Shown: positions 43,387-60,639 of the stretch, one piece after another
How the letters are laid out: each line of letters begins with the position of its first letter
How positions within the stretch are numbered: the stretch's first letter is position 1
Origin: Micractinium sp. NFX-FRZ
Lineage: Eukaryota > Chlorophyta > Trebouxiophyceae > Chlorellales > Chlorellaceae
Assembly: GCA_029339195.1 (NCBI GenBank)
Contig: JAPTJF010000358.1
Coordinates: 1-64,000, forward strand
DNA length: 64,000 bases
Reading direction: 5' to 3'
Program-made: the position numbers and the translations under genes
Notes under the pieces: model-generated
The model's input: only the letters and a program-made list of their open reading frames with translations
What the model was told of the DNA's origin: nothing
Databases searched by the model: none

Positions 43387-43391
43387 TGTAA
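43387..43391 (+). terminator. TGTAA poly(A) signal of RPL10
   Basis: TGTAA 129 bases beyond the RPL10 stop codon. Confidence 0.5.
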
Positions 43392-43648
43392 CTGGTTCAT
43401 TAGCAGGAGAGTGTTTGTTTAAGGCAGGGAGCAGAGCAGGTTTATGTCTTGCAGTCGCATGGTGCTTGTGCCCTGTCAAGCACCTGCCCTGCTACTGTCA
43501 GGTGGAGTTGCTATCGGTTGTCCTAGCATGCAGCTGTTTGAATGTTATGCTGTTGCCGTGTTAAGAGATGACAACAAGATTGAGTAAATATGGTGGGGTG
43601 TTTCCAGTTCTGTTTGTTCAGCGGCCTTTTTATACTATGTGCCCTTTG

Positions 43649-44472
43649 CTAAGAGTTTTTACGTTGATGGTATTTCTCCTTGTAATATGCTTGCCTAAGC
43701 TTCTTAAAATCTGAGCAGAGCTTCTTTGATGGTTCTTTTAGCAAGGCTTCATCTTCTGCCTTCAGAATTCTTATGACATCACCAGCTCCGTCCTCCTTTG
43801 TATCTACAATATTTTCTACGAGTGCTTGCACACTTTTCCTCCTTCTGTAGGGCCAGTTTGGCAGGCCAAGTGCACGGCATGCTGTTTTAAACCTGCACCC
43901 AGGAAGTAGCAATTATGTCGAGCGTCCCTCCGACATGACATGTTCAAAGCAATCATGGGGGCAGAACACCGGAATGAAAGGTACGGAAGGTTCTTCCAAA
44001 CAAGTATACCTTGTTAAGCCACACCCTGCAGAAGGAAGGAACCTCACATTCAGGCATAAATGCGCATGCATAGTAAAAATAGGTTTCACAACCCGGCTCA
44101 CATGTGTAGCCAGGCGCAGTTATTTTACCTTGTGCAGCGCGCTCAGCAAGGCGCATTACTCTTACTTACCGACTATTTTAGCAGCTTCATGCTGAGGGTA
44201 TTTCAAGCAAAGCTCCTCTAACATTTCTCGTGTAATAGTTACAGTCGGCCGCCGCTTGTGCCGCCTGCACAGATGTCCACAGAGCCCATTCTCAACCACC
44301 AGAAATAGTTCACAGCGGCCGTCTGAGGCAATAGGAGCACCCGTCCCTTGCGCACTTGCCTAATCACTTCGATGTGCTCGTCGCCTTGACTTCCACGATC
44401 CGCTCCTTCCTCTGTCATACTCATAATGATGCGGCAAAATGCTGCCGCGCGGCGTTCTTGGCCACCGGCCAT
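43649..44472 (-). CDS. small RWP-RK transcription factor (155 aa), 16-nt microexon
   Basis: Found by joining four exons whose phases close exactly to 156 codons including the stop: 44360-44472, 44170-44264, 44010-44025 (16 bases) and 43649-43892. The first intron is GC-AG (AG/GCAAGT). The joined domain reads ITREMLEELCLKYPQHEAAK, IVGCGLTRFKTACRALGLPN and WPYRRRKS, an RWP-RK DNA-binding domain (NWPYRRRK replaces RWPxRK) at about residues 45-92. The N-terminus is short and charged; the C-terminal 65 residues are Lys/Glu-rich and probably helical. Codons mostly end in A or T and the surrounding DNA is A/T-rich, unlike RPL10 next door. Chlamydomonas MID, a mating-type regulator, is a similarly small RWP-RK protein, and RKD/NIN-like factors share the domain. 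The role here is not known. Confidence 0.85.
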
Positions 44473-44862
44473 GAATCCCCAGGGCTGTACCGCTGTACAG
44501 ACGACTATTCACCTTCCGCGCCACGTTTTTTCGAGAACTCAATTAGAGCTGGGTTTAGCTTTCAACTGATGTCAGTGAATGAGGCGTCGTGCAGAAGGCG
44601 AAGAGCACTGCCAACAGCGCCGCAAGCCCAGCTGTTAATCGGCTGCGTCACGGCCACTGCCCTTGCCACACCGCCACTGGCGGTAGCACAGCCGTCGTGA
44701 TACCAGCAGAGTAAGTGTCCACTGATTGCGTCTAATTTAGCTGCCGTGTCGCAAGCAGAGGGAATCAAGCGTCGTGTTCATTGGCTGAGCGTGCCTGGGC
44801 ACACAGTCACATGTTAATCTTGCAAAAACAGAAAGTTTCAAACACTTGGGGTCTTCAAACAC

Positions 44863-45650
44863 TTGCGCCCACTGCTCCTGCCTGCCGCGCCACCATTTGG
44901 CGGCTGTCCCGTCACTGCCTCAGCATCCTGCCGCTACCTTGGGGTCGTCTTCAACGGCACGCATGGCATCACCATATCCTCATCGGCTGGCCGGCGCGCC
45001 CTCCACGCCCTCTACTTTCGATGCAGCGAGCTCGTCATTACCCACCCTCCCACTAATGCCGCCTCTATAACTCTCACATTGCCCAGTCCACTCCTACGCT
45101 GCCGAATTTTGGTCCCTTGCCCTGGGCACCCCCAAAACCTGCGCTGCTGCAGAAACCATCCACCACTGCTCCCTCCGCCACAAGCAACCCATCTTCCTCA
45201 CTGCCGACACAAATGCCCAGGTTGGCCGCACCTCCTATCCTTCCATTGGACCTGCCTCGCCGCCAACTACTTCAGCCGCGTGGCTGCTCTTGTCAATGAC
45301 CGCACCGCCAAGCGTGCCTTTATGGCAGCATTGCAGCTTGAGCAGCAGCAGCAGCCCCGCTGCCGCACTGTGGGCTGCACAGTGGTACCACGACCTGAGC
45401 TGAAACTGCACCTGCAGCCTTGGCCCCTGGCCGCAGCAGTGGTTCACAAAGCACAGTGCACATGTCGTTTGTTCCTGGTATCCACCCCGACCCCCAGCCC
45501 TCCCTCACCTACCCTCCATCCAGCACAAACACGGTGCCGCCCTTGTACGCCTGTGCTGCCATCTGCCTCATTCCAGTGGTGACCAGCGCTCGCCAGCACC
45601 ACGGCTGGCAGCCCAAAATGAATTCCTTGTTTTACCCGATCTAATTGTTC
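44863..45650 (+). pseudogene. decayed non-LTR retrotransposon (reverse transcriptase C-terminal part)
   Basis: Frame 44863-45582 contains CRYLGVVFNGTHGI and GRRALHALYFRC, the pattern that follows the reverse transcriptase core in algal LINEs. The frame then shifts: YAAEFWSLALGTPK (the usual YGxExW position) is read in another frame at about 45090-45130, and ANYFSRVAALVNDRTAKRAF with FMAAL returns to the first frame at about 45265-45330. Endonuclease and RT catalytic parts are not visible. It is a truncated, frameshifted relic beside the RWP-RK gene. Confidence 0.6.
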
Positions 45651-46504
45651 AGACGGGCGCACACAAATTTCTGGGGATGGACTGCATCGAAGGACTGCCG
45701 AAAGCAAAGAAATGTGTGACTCCAGCGGCCTCCAATCGGGCCACTGATGGGTTGCAAGCCGCAGCAATGGCCCCTCCAGCGGCCTCCAGCCACCCTCAAT
45801 CTAGCCATCCCAAATTTCCCATATCGCCCCTACTTGTTGCCCGCAAAGCGTCATGTCACCACTGATCAGGATTGCGGAAGTCGGATTGGCAGTGGAAATT
45901 CAGTTTGGCCGCTGGCGTGCCCCTGGTGACCTAAGTGGGGCACCTACTTGGCGCAGCAGGGTCCTGCTTGCTGACAATTTCACGTCTTGTTGAAAAAGAG
46001 AGGTGCGCCCTTGGGGGCTCCCATCTGCCCGTATGTCGGTGCTGAATTCAGCCATTCATGCGCCATGTTGCTCCAAGTCTCGACTCAGCTGCACCGTAAC
46101 AGCTCACAAGGCAAGGGTGGCACTGACGAGGGTCACTGGAAGTATCGTGAGTCAGATCACGTTAAGAAATTGGGTGAAGGCGAACAGTCGCTGGCGGCGA
46201 CGAGCCGTAGTGCCATCACCCATGGCCAGCTGGCAGCCCAGAAGCGCGGATCAGGTTACGCGCAGGAGCAGCCGGCCTGTCACTCTCGCTTACACTCCTT
46301 GCTGGGTATGTTATTGCCCGCAAAAAACACTGCAAGCGTCATGCCGACCCGCAGGTTGACCCCCCTGAAACTGCGTCCGCGCCTTTATGTCATGCCACAT
46401 TGACGTCCATTGTTTTTCCTTTGGCTAGCTGGCCCACTCAGGAAGGGTTGCAAGCGCAAGATCAGGGCAGCGTGCCGGACCGTGCAGGCCCTCCCTCTCT
46501 GCAT
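45651..46504. other. unassigned region next to the LINE relic
   Basis: No recognisable domain. The open frames at 45987-46403 and 46003-46359 are in different frames of the same stretch and neither shows a known motif. It may be older repeat-derived sequence. Confidence 0.3.
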
Positions 46505-46803
46505 TTGTAGGTACTTGGCATTGACAGCCCCGCATCAGGCCGGAGAATGGGGGGCACGCCAGCACTGCACAGCGTCGGCACATGCGGCCCCTTCGGAGGC
46601 ATTCAAAGTGCCTTGCTTCGCCATATGAAGAGCATGCGAGGCATGCAGGCCGTCCAGACATGGCGCCCCATGATGCATAGGCACAGAACAGAACCTTGCA
46701 GCTGTCCCACACCCAGCACCAAAAGGGCTGGCGAACGAAACTCTTTCTCTCCCAGCCACTGGTCAGTCAGCTAGCCTCATCTCAGAGTACAATTCGCCTG
46801 ACC
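46505..46803 (-). repeat. inverted, truncated copy of the 33.6-kb repeat element
   Basis: Reverse complement of this stretch is clearly similar to 33642-33960. Its end (46775-46803, CCTCATCTCAGAGTACAATT...) matches the element's 29-bp terminal repeat with several mismatches. Shared internal blocks include the ATGATGCAT-CACAGAACAG region. The second terminus is missing. Confidence 0.65.
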
Positions 46804-47104
46804 TTGCAATTACAGGACCTGACAATAGGCTAAATTTGCTCAGCCTCGTGGAGTGCTTCCAAACGTTGGGGTACTTCCCAGCACCATGGCGTCATCCAGC
46901 TCGCTATCCTCATCTGCAGCCAAGAGACCGACAGCAATGTTGGTAACATGCCTTGGCCTACTCTCTGTGACCGTGCACACTCTTAGTTTGGCGGCATCCA
47001 CGCTGCCCCTCTTCGGTTAGTTTGCACATTGTCACGCACGCTCCCACTCTCACATGCGCCTTAAAACAAGACAACACAGTGGAGCTCTACCAGCCCGCGC
47101 CTTG

Positions 47105-49643
47105 CTACTCCAACCACAATGGAGCCCCCCAGCCAAACGTCTCACCGTCATCATAGGCATACTCTGGCGGCAGCTCCAGGTTCTGCTTCAGGCTGCCCAT
47201 GTCGCTGAAAGCATCCTCGCACTCCATCATGCGGGTGCTGATGTAGCCCATGTCGTAGCTCCGGATCATGGGAGAGGTGCCCAGGCTGCAATATCTAGGA
47301 TGCACATCTAGTCAGCATTGCTACAGGGTGCACACCAGTGTTACGGGGTGCACAGCAGGCAGGCCACGCAATTATCTGGCACAGCATGCGGGGCTGGACA
47401 GCCGTGTGCACACGCACCTCAGTCCGCCCTTCCCAAGCGATTGTGCCATCCACTCCGGCCCCTGCAGGTGTTTCAAAAACAGGGAGCGCATGGCCGATGA
47501 GCTGCACAGGGAGCTGCCAGCTTGCGTGAGCTAGAATCTGCCAGCCTGCGTGATCTGGGACAGTTGTGTGTACCTGAATGTGCATGGACGTGACCCATGC
47601 TCTTGCCATATTTCTGGTGAGTCCCGGGTTGTGCTGCTGACACTGACAGTGCACAACTACGCCCCAATATCCTCGCTCACCTGCACTGCCAAGCGTGGCT
47701 GACTGGACTGCTGCTCGCCGCACGGAATGCAGACTGCCTCACTGAAGGCGGCGTGTGAGGCTCCGCGTGGGGCCAACGTGGTCGGGGAGGTCTGACCACG
47801 CTGCCATGACTCCTGCTGCGATGCCAGCAGCTGCGCTTGGTAGGCCTCCTCCTCAGGCAGAGGGAAGTTGCACTTCGCATGCACACCCCTGCACACAAGG
47901 CAGGAGTGGTCCACACAGCGAGGGATCTGAGCTTCTCGCAAGGTTCCCCGCGGAGCGGCGCTCCACAAGCAAGTACTCCAGAAAAAGAAAAACGTGCCTG
48001 ATTGCCCGGGCAGCCTGGTCGTACGCTCGCGCCGCTTCCTCTGCTGTGTCGAAAGTCCCAAGCCATCGGCGTGCCCCTACCGTCGGGTCGCGAATCTCTG
48101 CTGCCCATTTGCCCCAGGGGCGCTGGCGGACACCCCTGCAACAATAGCGGAACACAAGTATGGGGGGTTATGCCACTGAGCCCCAAGCTGTGGACGAGCA
48201 CAGCCAGATGTCGCTGCTGCTGGCACATGCCTGTATGTCTTGTTGCCGCCGCTGCTCGTCTGGTTGGTGGCAGATGATGAGGGTGCATCAGGCTGGGCGG
48301 CCATCTCGGGCAGATCGGGTCCCACCTGCATGGAAGCAACAATGCCAGCATAAAAGGCATAATAAAAACAAACCCTGTGCCTGCTGCGTGCCGTGTACCT
48401 GCCGGCTCCTCTGTACAGTGGCTGATGCCAGGTCGCACCGCTGCCTGTGGGGCTCGGGATGCCGATGCCGACTCTTCTGGCCTGGCAGACGTGCGGAGCT
48501 CCACTGCAGCAGGAATGTGCACAAACGGCATGCGTGGCAAGTTTGTGTGTAACTGAACCATTATGTACAGCTGCCAAACCGCCCAAATCTCAGGTCAGGC
48601 ACTTGTGTCACGCACGATGCCCCCGATTGTTTCACACCTGCCAATGCCCCAGGCCTGGGAGCGCTGGTGGAGGGCGCCGCAGTCACACCGGCGGCACTGC
48701 CTGATGAAGGCAGCGGTGCTGCAGCAGCCAAGCCTGCCTGGGCATGCAACGCTGTGGGAAGCTGGGCAGGCCGAGCCTCAGGCTGCTGCACAGATGGCGG
48801 CGGAGGCATGGCATGCACCCTGGGCGCTGCAGCTGCAAGAGGTGCGCCACCGGGGCCCCTTGGTTGCGGCATCAGCATCTGTGGTGGCGCCAGGAAAGCT
48901 GCTGGGCGAGGAATTGGCATCGGTCTTGGCGCGCCGGGAACCTGCAGCATACAGGGCGTATGCATGAGCTGCATGCCACCGGGCCACGCGGACAGCTGCT
49001 GACCGAACTACGGGCAGTGCACTCCTCACCATCGGCAGGGTGCCCTGCACGAGGGGCCTGACATGCGCGAATGGGATGCCCGCGCGCGGCTGCTGTGGGA
49101 AGAGGATGCCTGGGCGTGCCTGCAGCAAGAGCATGGAGGCAGTGAGAACAGGCAGCACCCTGCACCCCGAAAAATTTGAGCCGGGAGGCATGCATTCCTC
49201 CCGCAGTGCAATGCCAGGGCTTGCCTGTGCAGGCACTGGGAATCCTGCTCCAGGGCGCGCAACTACGGCTTGCGACCCAGCCGGGGGCCGCGCGACAGGC
49301 GGCCCTGGGCCTGCGAGAGGCAGAGGATGCTATGCAGGTTAGTACGCAGGTTTTGTACTAACGAACTCATCATCACGTCACTTAACAAGCCTTGTGCAAC
49401 CTTCCCGTACCCACCTTGACCATACACTGGCCGCAGCATCATTCCAGGCGGCGCCTGTGCAACCCCAGGCACAGGCAGCGGCGCAACGCCCCCAGGCGCA
49501 GGGCTAGAACCGCCGTATGCCTGCGGCGCCCATGCGATGTGACCCTGCCCAGAAGTGGTGCCCCCGGGCGCCCCATTGTGAGGGGAGGGATGTGGGCCGG
49601 AAGGTGTCACAGCAGACGTGCTATCCATGCTGTCGTGAGCCAA
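47105..49643 (-). CDS. AP2/ERF-domain transcription factor
   Basis: Plant-type DNA-binding regulator with one AP2 domain. Exon 1 (49415-49643) begins [17 protein letters not shown] long low-complexity Pro/Ala/Gln/Gly region over several exons follows (for example [19 protein letters not shown]), likely a disordered activation segment. The AP2 domain spans three exons: [27 protein letters not shown] with [20 protein letters not shown], and [14 protein letters not shown]-contacting R, W and E residues ([14 protein letters not shown]) are conserved. The intron inside the domain has a GC donor (47996-47997), required to give [11 protein letters not shown]. The last exon ends [16 protein letters not shown], then an acidic [19 protein letters not shown] tail. 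A single AP2 domain places it in the ERF group; the target genes are unknown. It is divergent from LpxC. Confidence 0.88.
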
Positions 49644-50152
49644 AGGGGCGCCGCAAAGCGGGGCGCAGGCAGAGCGGGCTCCGCCTGGGCGCAGCTCCTG
49701 TTGACGGCGTGAATCGCTGTCCTACGCCCACGGTATCGTTCAGATGCCCGGCTTCAAGCTGCACACGCCCCGCTGGGGAGGGCACAGAAAAGGAGGAGCC
49801 AGGTTGCCGGGTGGGTGCGCAGCAGAGGCCTCCCAGCGCCTTCAAGGCCCCAAAATCAGCGGTGCTGCTTGCTAAGAGTGCCAGGCACGGAGGGCACAGC
49901 AGGAACGGGGGAGGGCCACACACAAGACTCACGACTAGCTTTAGATTCGCGTAAATCTCGCTGCAGGAAGCAGGTGCTGGCGTTAATGAGGGTAGGGGGA
50001 GAGGGCCGGCAAGAATAAGGGTTTTTTTACCTCTCCACCTGGCTGGAAAGAAGGAGATGTAAACACAGCACACATGCATGCATACCTGACCATACAGTCC
50101 ACATTGAGGGCGCACCAGCACCAATTCCCTCCGAAAGCCGTGTGCCAGCACA
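49644..50152. promoter_or_regulatory. divergent intergenic region AP2/ERF - LpxC
   Basis: 509 bases between opposite start codons; must hold both promoters and 5' UTRs. No specific element recognised. Confidence 0.35.
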
Positions 50153-53100
50153 ATGAGCGCCACGTTGTGGCAGAGCCGAGCCCACTGCGCCCGACCGGTG
50201 TTCGTCAAGTCTATCTTGCAGCGCAGCTCACGTGCCAAGGGCGGGTGCGCGGACGTGCCGCACCGCCGCCAAGGTCTCGGCCGCGCCGTAGCCTCGGCCT
50301 CAGCCGAGCAGCAGCAGCAGCACGAGCAGCAGCAGCAGCCGCAGCGCAGTAGCAGCAGGAGCAGGGCATTGGCATTGCCAGAGGTGAGGCGACTTGGGTG
50401 ACGCGGCAACGGCACGCCGTCAAACAGAGGTACTATGCTCGGCTGTAAATGCGGAGAGGCCACCGTTGATGCCTGCCTGCTGCTGTTCTGCCACCCCACA
50501 TCTTTTGGTGCAGCCTGCCGCGTACCAGCAGACGCTGCGCCGGTCTTTCACGATTGGCGGCATCGGCCTGCACACCGGCGAGTATGCGGTTGTTCGGGTG
50601 CGGCCCGCGTTTGCTGGCGAGGGCCGCTACTTTGTGCGGGTGCCCCCAGGCACCAATGAGCACCTGTGGGAGGTGGAGCAGCCGGCGCAGCGGGAGCTTG
50701 AAGGTGCGCTGCTTGGGCCAGTGCCAGGAATGTGCGTGAGTGCTTGTGCATCCATGCGCAGTGTATTGGGGTCACGGCGAACGCGTGGTTCGCCATTCGT
50801 GCAGCAGCTCTGCTGCCCGACAGTGCCAATCGACAGTGCCAGTTGCTGACCACGCTGACGAAACAAGGTCTAAGGTGCACTTGGCGGGAATTCCCTCAAT
50901 CTGCAGACATTGACGGGGCCGCAGCGCAAACGGGGCAAGGTGCCGCCGGCGAGGTGGCAAATGCCAAGCTCTTCTTTGAGTTTGTCAAGGTGTGTCGACA
51001 CTGCCTGGGGTGTCATGCTTGTGCGCCAGTGATGTTGGGCCGCTGGCTTTGAAGCTTTGCAAACGAGCGCCATGTGGCAGCCAAGTAGCAGTTCACCCAG
51101 TCATGCTGGGCTTTACACTCGCACAATCCACTGTGCAGTGCCAGGAGGAGGGCACTTTCACAAGCACGTTTGCAGACTACTTCCAGCAGCGGGGTTCTGC
51201 GCAACCTGACACCCTGTTGATTGACGCTGAGGGCGAGCTGCTGCCTGAGGAGGAGGTGAGCACAGCACAGCCCTGGCGGCGGCTGCACCGCTGGTGACCG
51301 TGGCAGCAGCGGCAGTGCCGCTCAAGCGGCGCAGCAGCTGGCGCTGGCGGCTGGCACTGGCAGCAGACACTTTTGAGTGGTGTGCTCGGGCATGGCGCCT
51401 GACAACCGCCTCTGCTTGCATTGCTGCCGCGGCTGCCACCGCCAATGGAGCAACAGGTTCTTGCAGGGAGCACAGGGCACGCAGAAAGCCCCAGCCTTGT
51501 GAATGACAGCTCTCACTTTGCAATTCCAACCCGATGCAGCCATCCGAGGGACAGCCCGGTGAAGGCAAACTGGCTGCGCACGTCAGCCACCTACAGCAGG
51601 GACAGCGCTGGTGCAGCGTTCTGGCCCAAGGCGATGCTGAGGTTTGGGGAGCAGAGCACATGCTGGCAGCCTTGGAGTGCTGCGGGGTTGACAATGCACG
51701 CATCGAGTTGGAGGGCGGCAGCGGTAAGTGCTGCTGCTGGTCGCCGGCGCTGCCGCACTGAGGCTGCTGCTGCTGCCGCATGTGCCAACCTTACAGCATG
51801 TTTGGGAATCTTTCCCCTGCTGTATAAGTGCTCAATCAGCCATGCCAGCAGCCTGCCTACCTGCACAGTCAGTGATCAGCCTGACTGTGGACCTGTCACA
51901 CACACGCATGCCTGCACGCATGTTTGCAGAGGTGCCTGTGGTGGATGGCTCTGCCCTGGGCTGGGCGGCCGAGGTGCAACGCTGTGGCCTGCGAGCTGCG
52001 CCTGCACCATCAGCTGCGGAGGCTCCAGCTACCAGAGGCATCCAGGCGCCGCATGAGGTATGTCGGCTCATTGGTTGACTGCATTCCTTATTTTTGCTTT
52101 CTTGTGATGTGTGGCCCCATCTGTTTCTGATCTCACCTGCGCTGTCCTTCAATGTGAGGCAGATCGTGACGGTTCGCGACGGTGAAGCGTTCATCACGTT
52201 CTACCCCGGGCCAACTGCGCGCGTCACTGGTGAGTTGGCCTGAGCGCTGGAGCTGCGCATCTCGCTGCTGCATGGACGGCCAGGCTCATCGAGTTGCAAA
52301 TGACACAAGGCCGGGGAGCTTGCCGAATATAAGCTAGTGCTAGTAAGCCATGTTTGCCCTGCAAGCCAACTGCGTGTGTATGCTGCCTGCGTTGCCTGCA
52401 GTTGGCGTCGACTGCATGGCGGAGGCACCAGTTGTTGGCCGACAGTGGTTTTCGTGGAGCCCAGAAGACCCGGCGCGGCACGCTGGGGAGCACTTCCGCT
52501 CCGCCCTCGCACCAGCCCGCATGGTCTTCCCGTCTGTGCAGGTCATCACAGCAGCTAGATCACAGCAGCATGCATGCAGCAAAGCAGAGAGGTCTGCCGT
52601 ATACGTTTTGCTTTCCCTCCACACAGCAGTGATGCAGTAGTCAAAACCCTTGGTGGTCTCTGCAGTCCCGCCCTGCAGCCGATTCTCCGCACGTTCCACC
52701 CGTGGCGGGCACCACTCATCTGCAGGCGGTGCGGGCCATCCTCGAAGAGGGCAAGCTTCAAGGTGGCCCAGAGTACGTCAGCCTGATTGCTGCCCAGGAC
52801 GACTGGTGAGTCGGGGCTTGGTGCCACTCACTGTTGGAAGTGTTGGGTTCAATCCTGCCACTCCCTGCTCGGTAGATTCGTGGCTGTGCGTAGGTGCATA
52901 CAGCGAAAGAAAGAGTACTGTGCAGGTCAAACCACTGCTGGTTTCTGATTTGTTTCCCTGCCTGTCCTGAGCGCCGCTTCAGGTTGGACTCCACCCTTGT
53001 GCGGTACCCGAGAGATGAGGCAGCCCGCCATGCCGTCGTTAACTTGCTGGTAAGGGCACGTGATTAGAAACAAGAAAACGGAGCGTCTGCCAGCTGCATG

Positions 53101-53298
53101 ACCAAGGCTTCACTCCCTGGCCCTGTCTGTCGTTGTTTACCCTTTGCCCGGGTGCAGGGTGACCTGTCCCTCCTGGCCCACCGTGGCGGGCGTGGGCTTC
53201 CGGCAGGCCACATCGTGGCATACCAGCCGACCCATGCATTACAAGCGGAATTTGTGTTGCGATTGGAGCAGGCGGCTGGGAACAAATCGGACCCCTAG
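50153..53298 (+). CDS. LPXC: LpxC-like UDP-3-O-acyl-N-acetylglucosamine deacetylase, divergent active site
   Basis: Homologue of the Zn-dependent deacetylase that commits lipid A synthesis; plants keep it in organelles. Exon 1 (50153-50383) is an Arg/Ser-rich transit peptide with a poly-Gln run and splices in phase to exon 2 (50514-50703): PAAYQQTLRRSFTIGGIGLH. Later exons give GAEHMLAALECCGVDNARIE (E78/H79 of E. coli LpxC kept), VPVVDGSALGWAAEVQRCGL, AVRAILEEGKLQGG and RYPRDEAARHAVVNLLGDLS with AGHIVAYQPTHAL. Where the family has HKxxDxxxD, this protein has HAVVNLLGD, so the zinc ligand Asp242 is Asn and Lys239 is Ala; Thr191 (RTF) appears as RMVF. About 70 residues (50905-51255) look like an insertion. 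It may be inactive or have changed function. Middle exons are not all exact. Confidence 0.82.
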
Positions 53299-53545
53299 CG
53301 CAGTGCTCGCCTTTCTGTCCGAGCTGCCAGGCCACCTGCGCACCGGTCGACCGGCTGCACGCCTTTGGCAAACCCAGCACGTGTGGCGCCTGCTATTCCC
53401 ACTGCCACTTGAAGCCGCCATGGGCTGTGCAACTGATACTGCTTCGTGCAGCATGCCTGCTGTGTGCCGGCCTGCTGTGAAGTCCTGCGCTCCCCGCCTC
53501 CCCTGCCTTAGGGCTCCTGTGCTGGCGTGCCCCATTGATTACGCC

Positions 53546-54129
<584 letters not shown>

Positions 54130-55187
54130 TGCGGCAGACGAAGGACAGCGCAGGTTACGCAGACAAGCTACTATGTCGCACGCAATCTGGTCGCACGCCA
54201 ATTTACCGGTGGTAGGTAGGCCTCGCGCCAGCGCCGGCGCAGCGCACGCAGCAGGAGTCATGACTGGGAGTACTTAATCCATGGAGCCTTGCATCATCTG
54301 GTGCGTCGGGGTCGGTGAGTAATGGGGAGGGGGTGTGGGTGGGTGGGTAAGCACCGCTGTGGGCCGTCTCCGCACCCACTTCCGCCGCACCCTGCTGCCA
54401 GGGAGCGTGGTTGGTTGCCCGCATAGGAACAGAAAGCAAACAACAACATACCACCCTGACTGTCAAGCTGCTGGGAGGAGGCCACCACACGGTGTGGCCG
54501 GCGGGTATCTTATCACTCTTTGTTCTGCGTTTCGTGGGCGGAATGATCCAGCTGTGGATCAGGTCACTCTTTCCTCTTCTTAGGGGGCGGAATGAACTAG
54601 GATTGGTATTTCGGGGTAAAGAGACTGTTTGATAGCCAACCCTGATGTAAAGGCGCCAGCGCTCAGCCCTAAGGCTCGCTGCTCTTCATACTATTGGGAG
54701 GAGGTGGGTGGGTGGGGGTGGGCGAGGAGGGGGATAGGGATGGGGCGATACTGGAAGGTATTCTGCTGCTGGTCGCGGGGTAGTCGGAAAAGTGGTGGGA
54801 GGGAGGGAGGGAGGGAGGAGGGAGAGAAATTTCTGTATGTAAACGTTGCTGCTATCAGCAGGGCGGAAGGGAGGGTGCCTTTCAGAGAGGGAGTCTCCCT
54901 CTCAAAGGGCCACCAGCTCATGTCAGATTTTCCCTTCTGGCCTGCCCCGAATAGAAGGTACTCCCAACTCGACAGCTGGAAGACAGCTGGATCTGCAAAG
55001 CATTGGCCATGAGAACTGACCGCAGAGCTGCACATTGACATTGGCGTGCTTCACTTGAGCAGAGAGTAGGCATTACATTCCTGGGTCCCACATTGCATTC
55101 CTGGTGCAATGAGCCAATGATGTCCCAAGCGGCCTGCCGTGAGGCCATGGTTTGGGCAATGTGGCGCAGTCAGGGCATGCACTCCCG
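54130..55187. other. LC8 upstream region and DLD 3' region
   Basis: No gene recognised. Contains a (GGGA)n-like purine tract around 54790-54820, a short near-palindromic pair of GAGGGAGTCTCCCTC-type sequence near 54885-54905, and the DLD TGTAA signal on the minus strand. Confidence 0.4.
55073..55077 (-). terminator. TGTAA poly(A) signal of DLD
   Basis: TGTAA on the minus strand about 110 bases beyond the DLD stop codon. Confidence 0.5.

Positions 55188-60639
<5,452 letters not shown>

Noticed and set aside
45987..46403. 138-codon plus-strand frame between the LINE relic and the repeat copy
   Set aside because: No recognisable motif; an overlapping frame is equally open. Probably non-coding or repeat-derived.
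52835..52875. tRNA-like B box (GGTTCAATCC) in an LpxC intron
   Set aside because: The flanking bases do not form a T stem and no A box or acceptor stem is found at the right distance.
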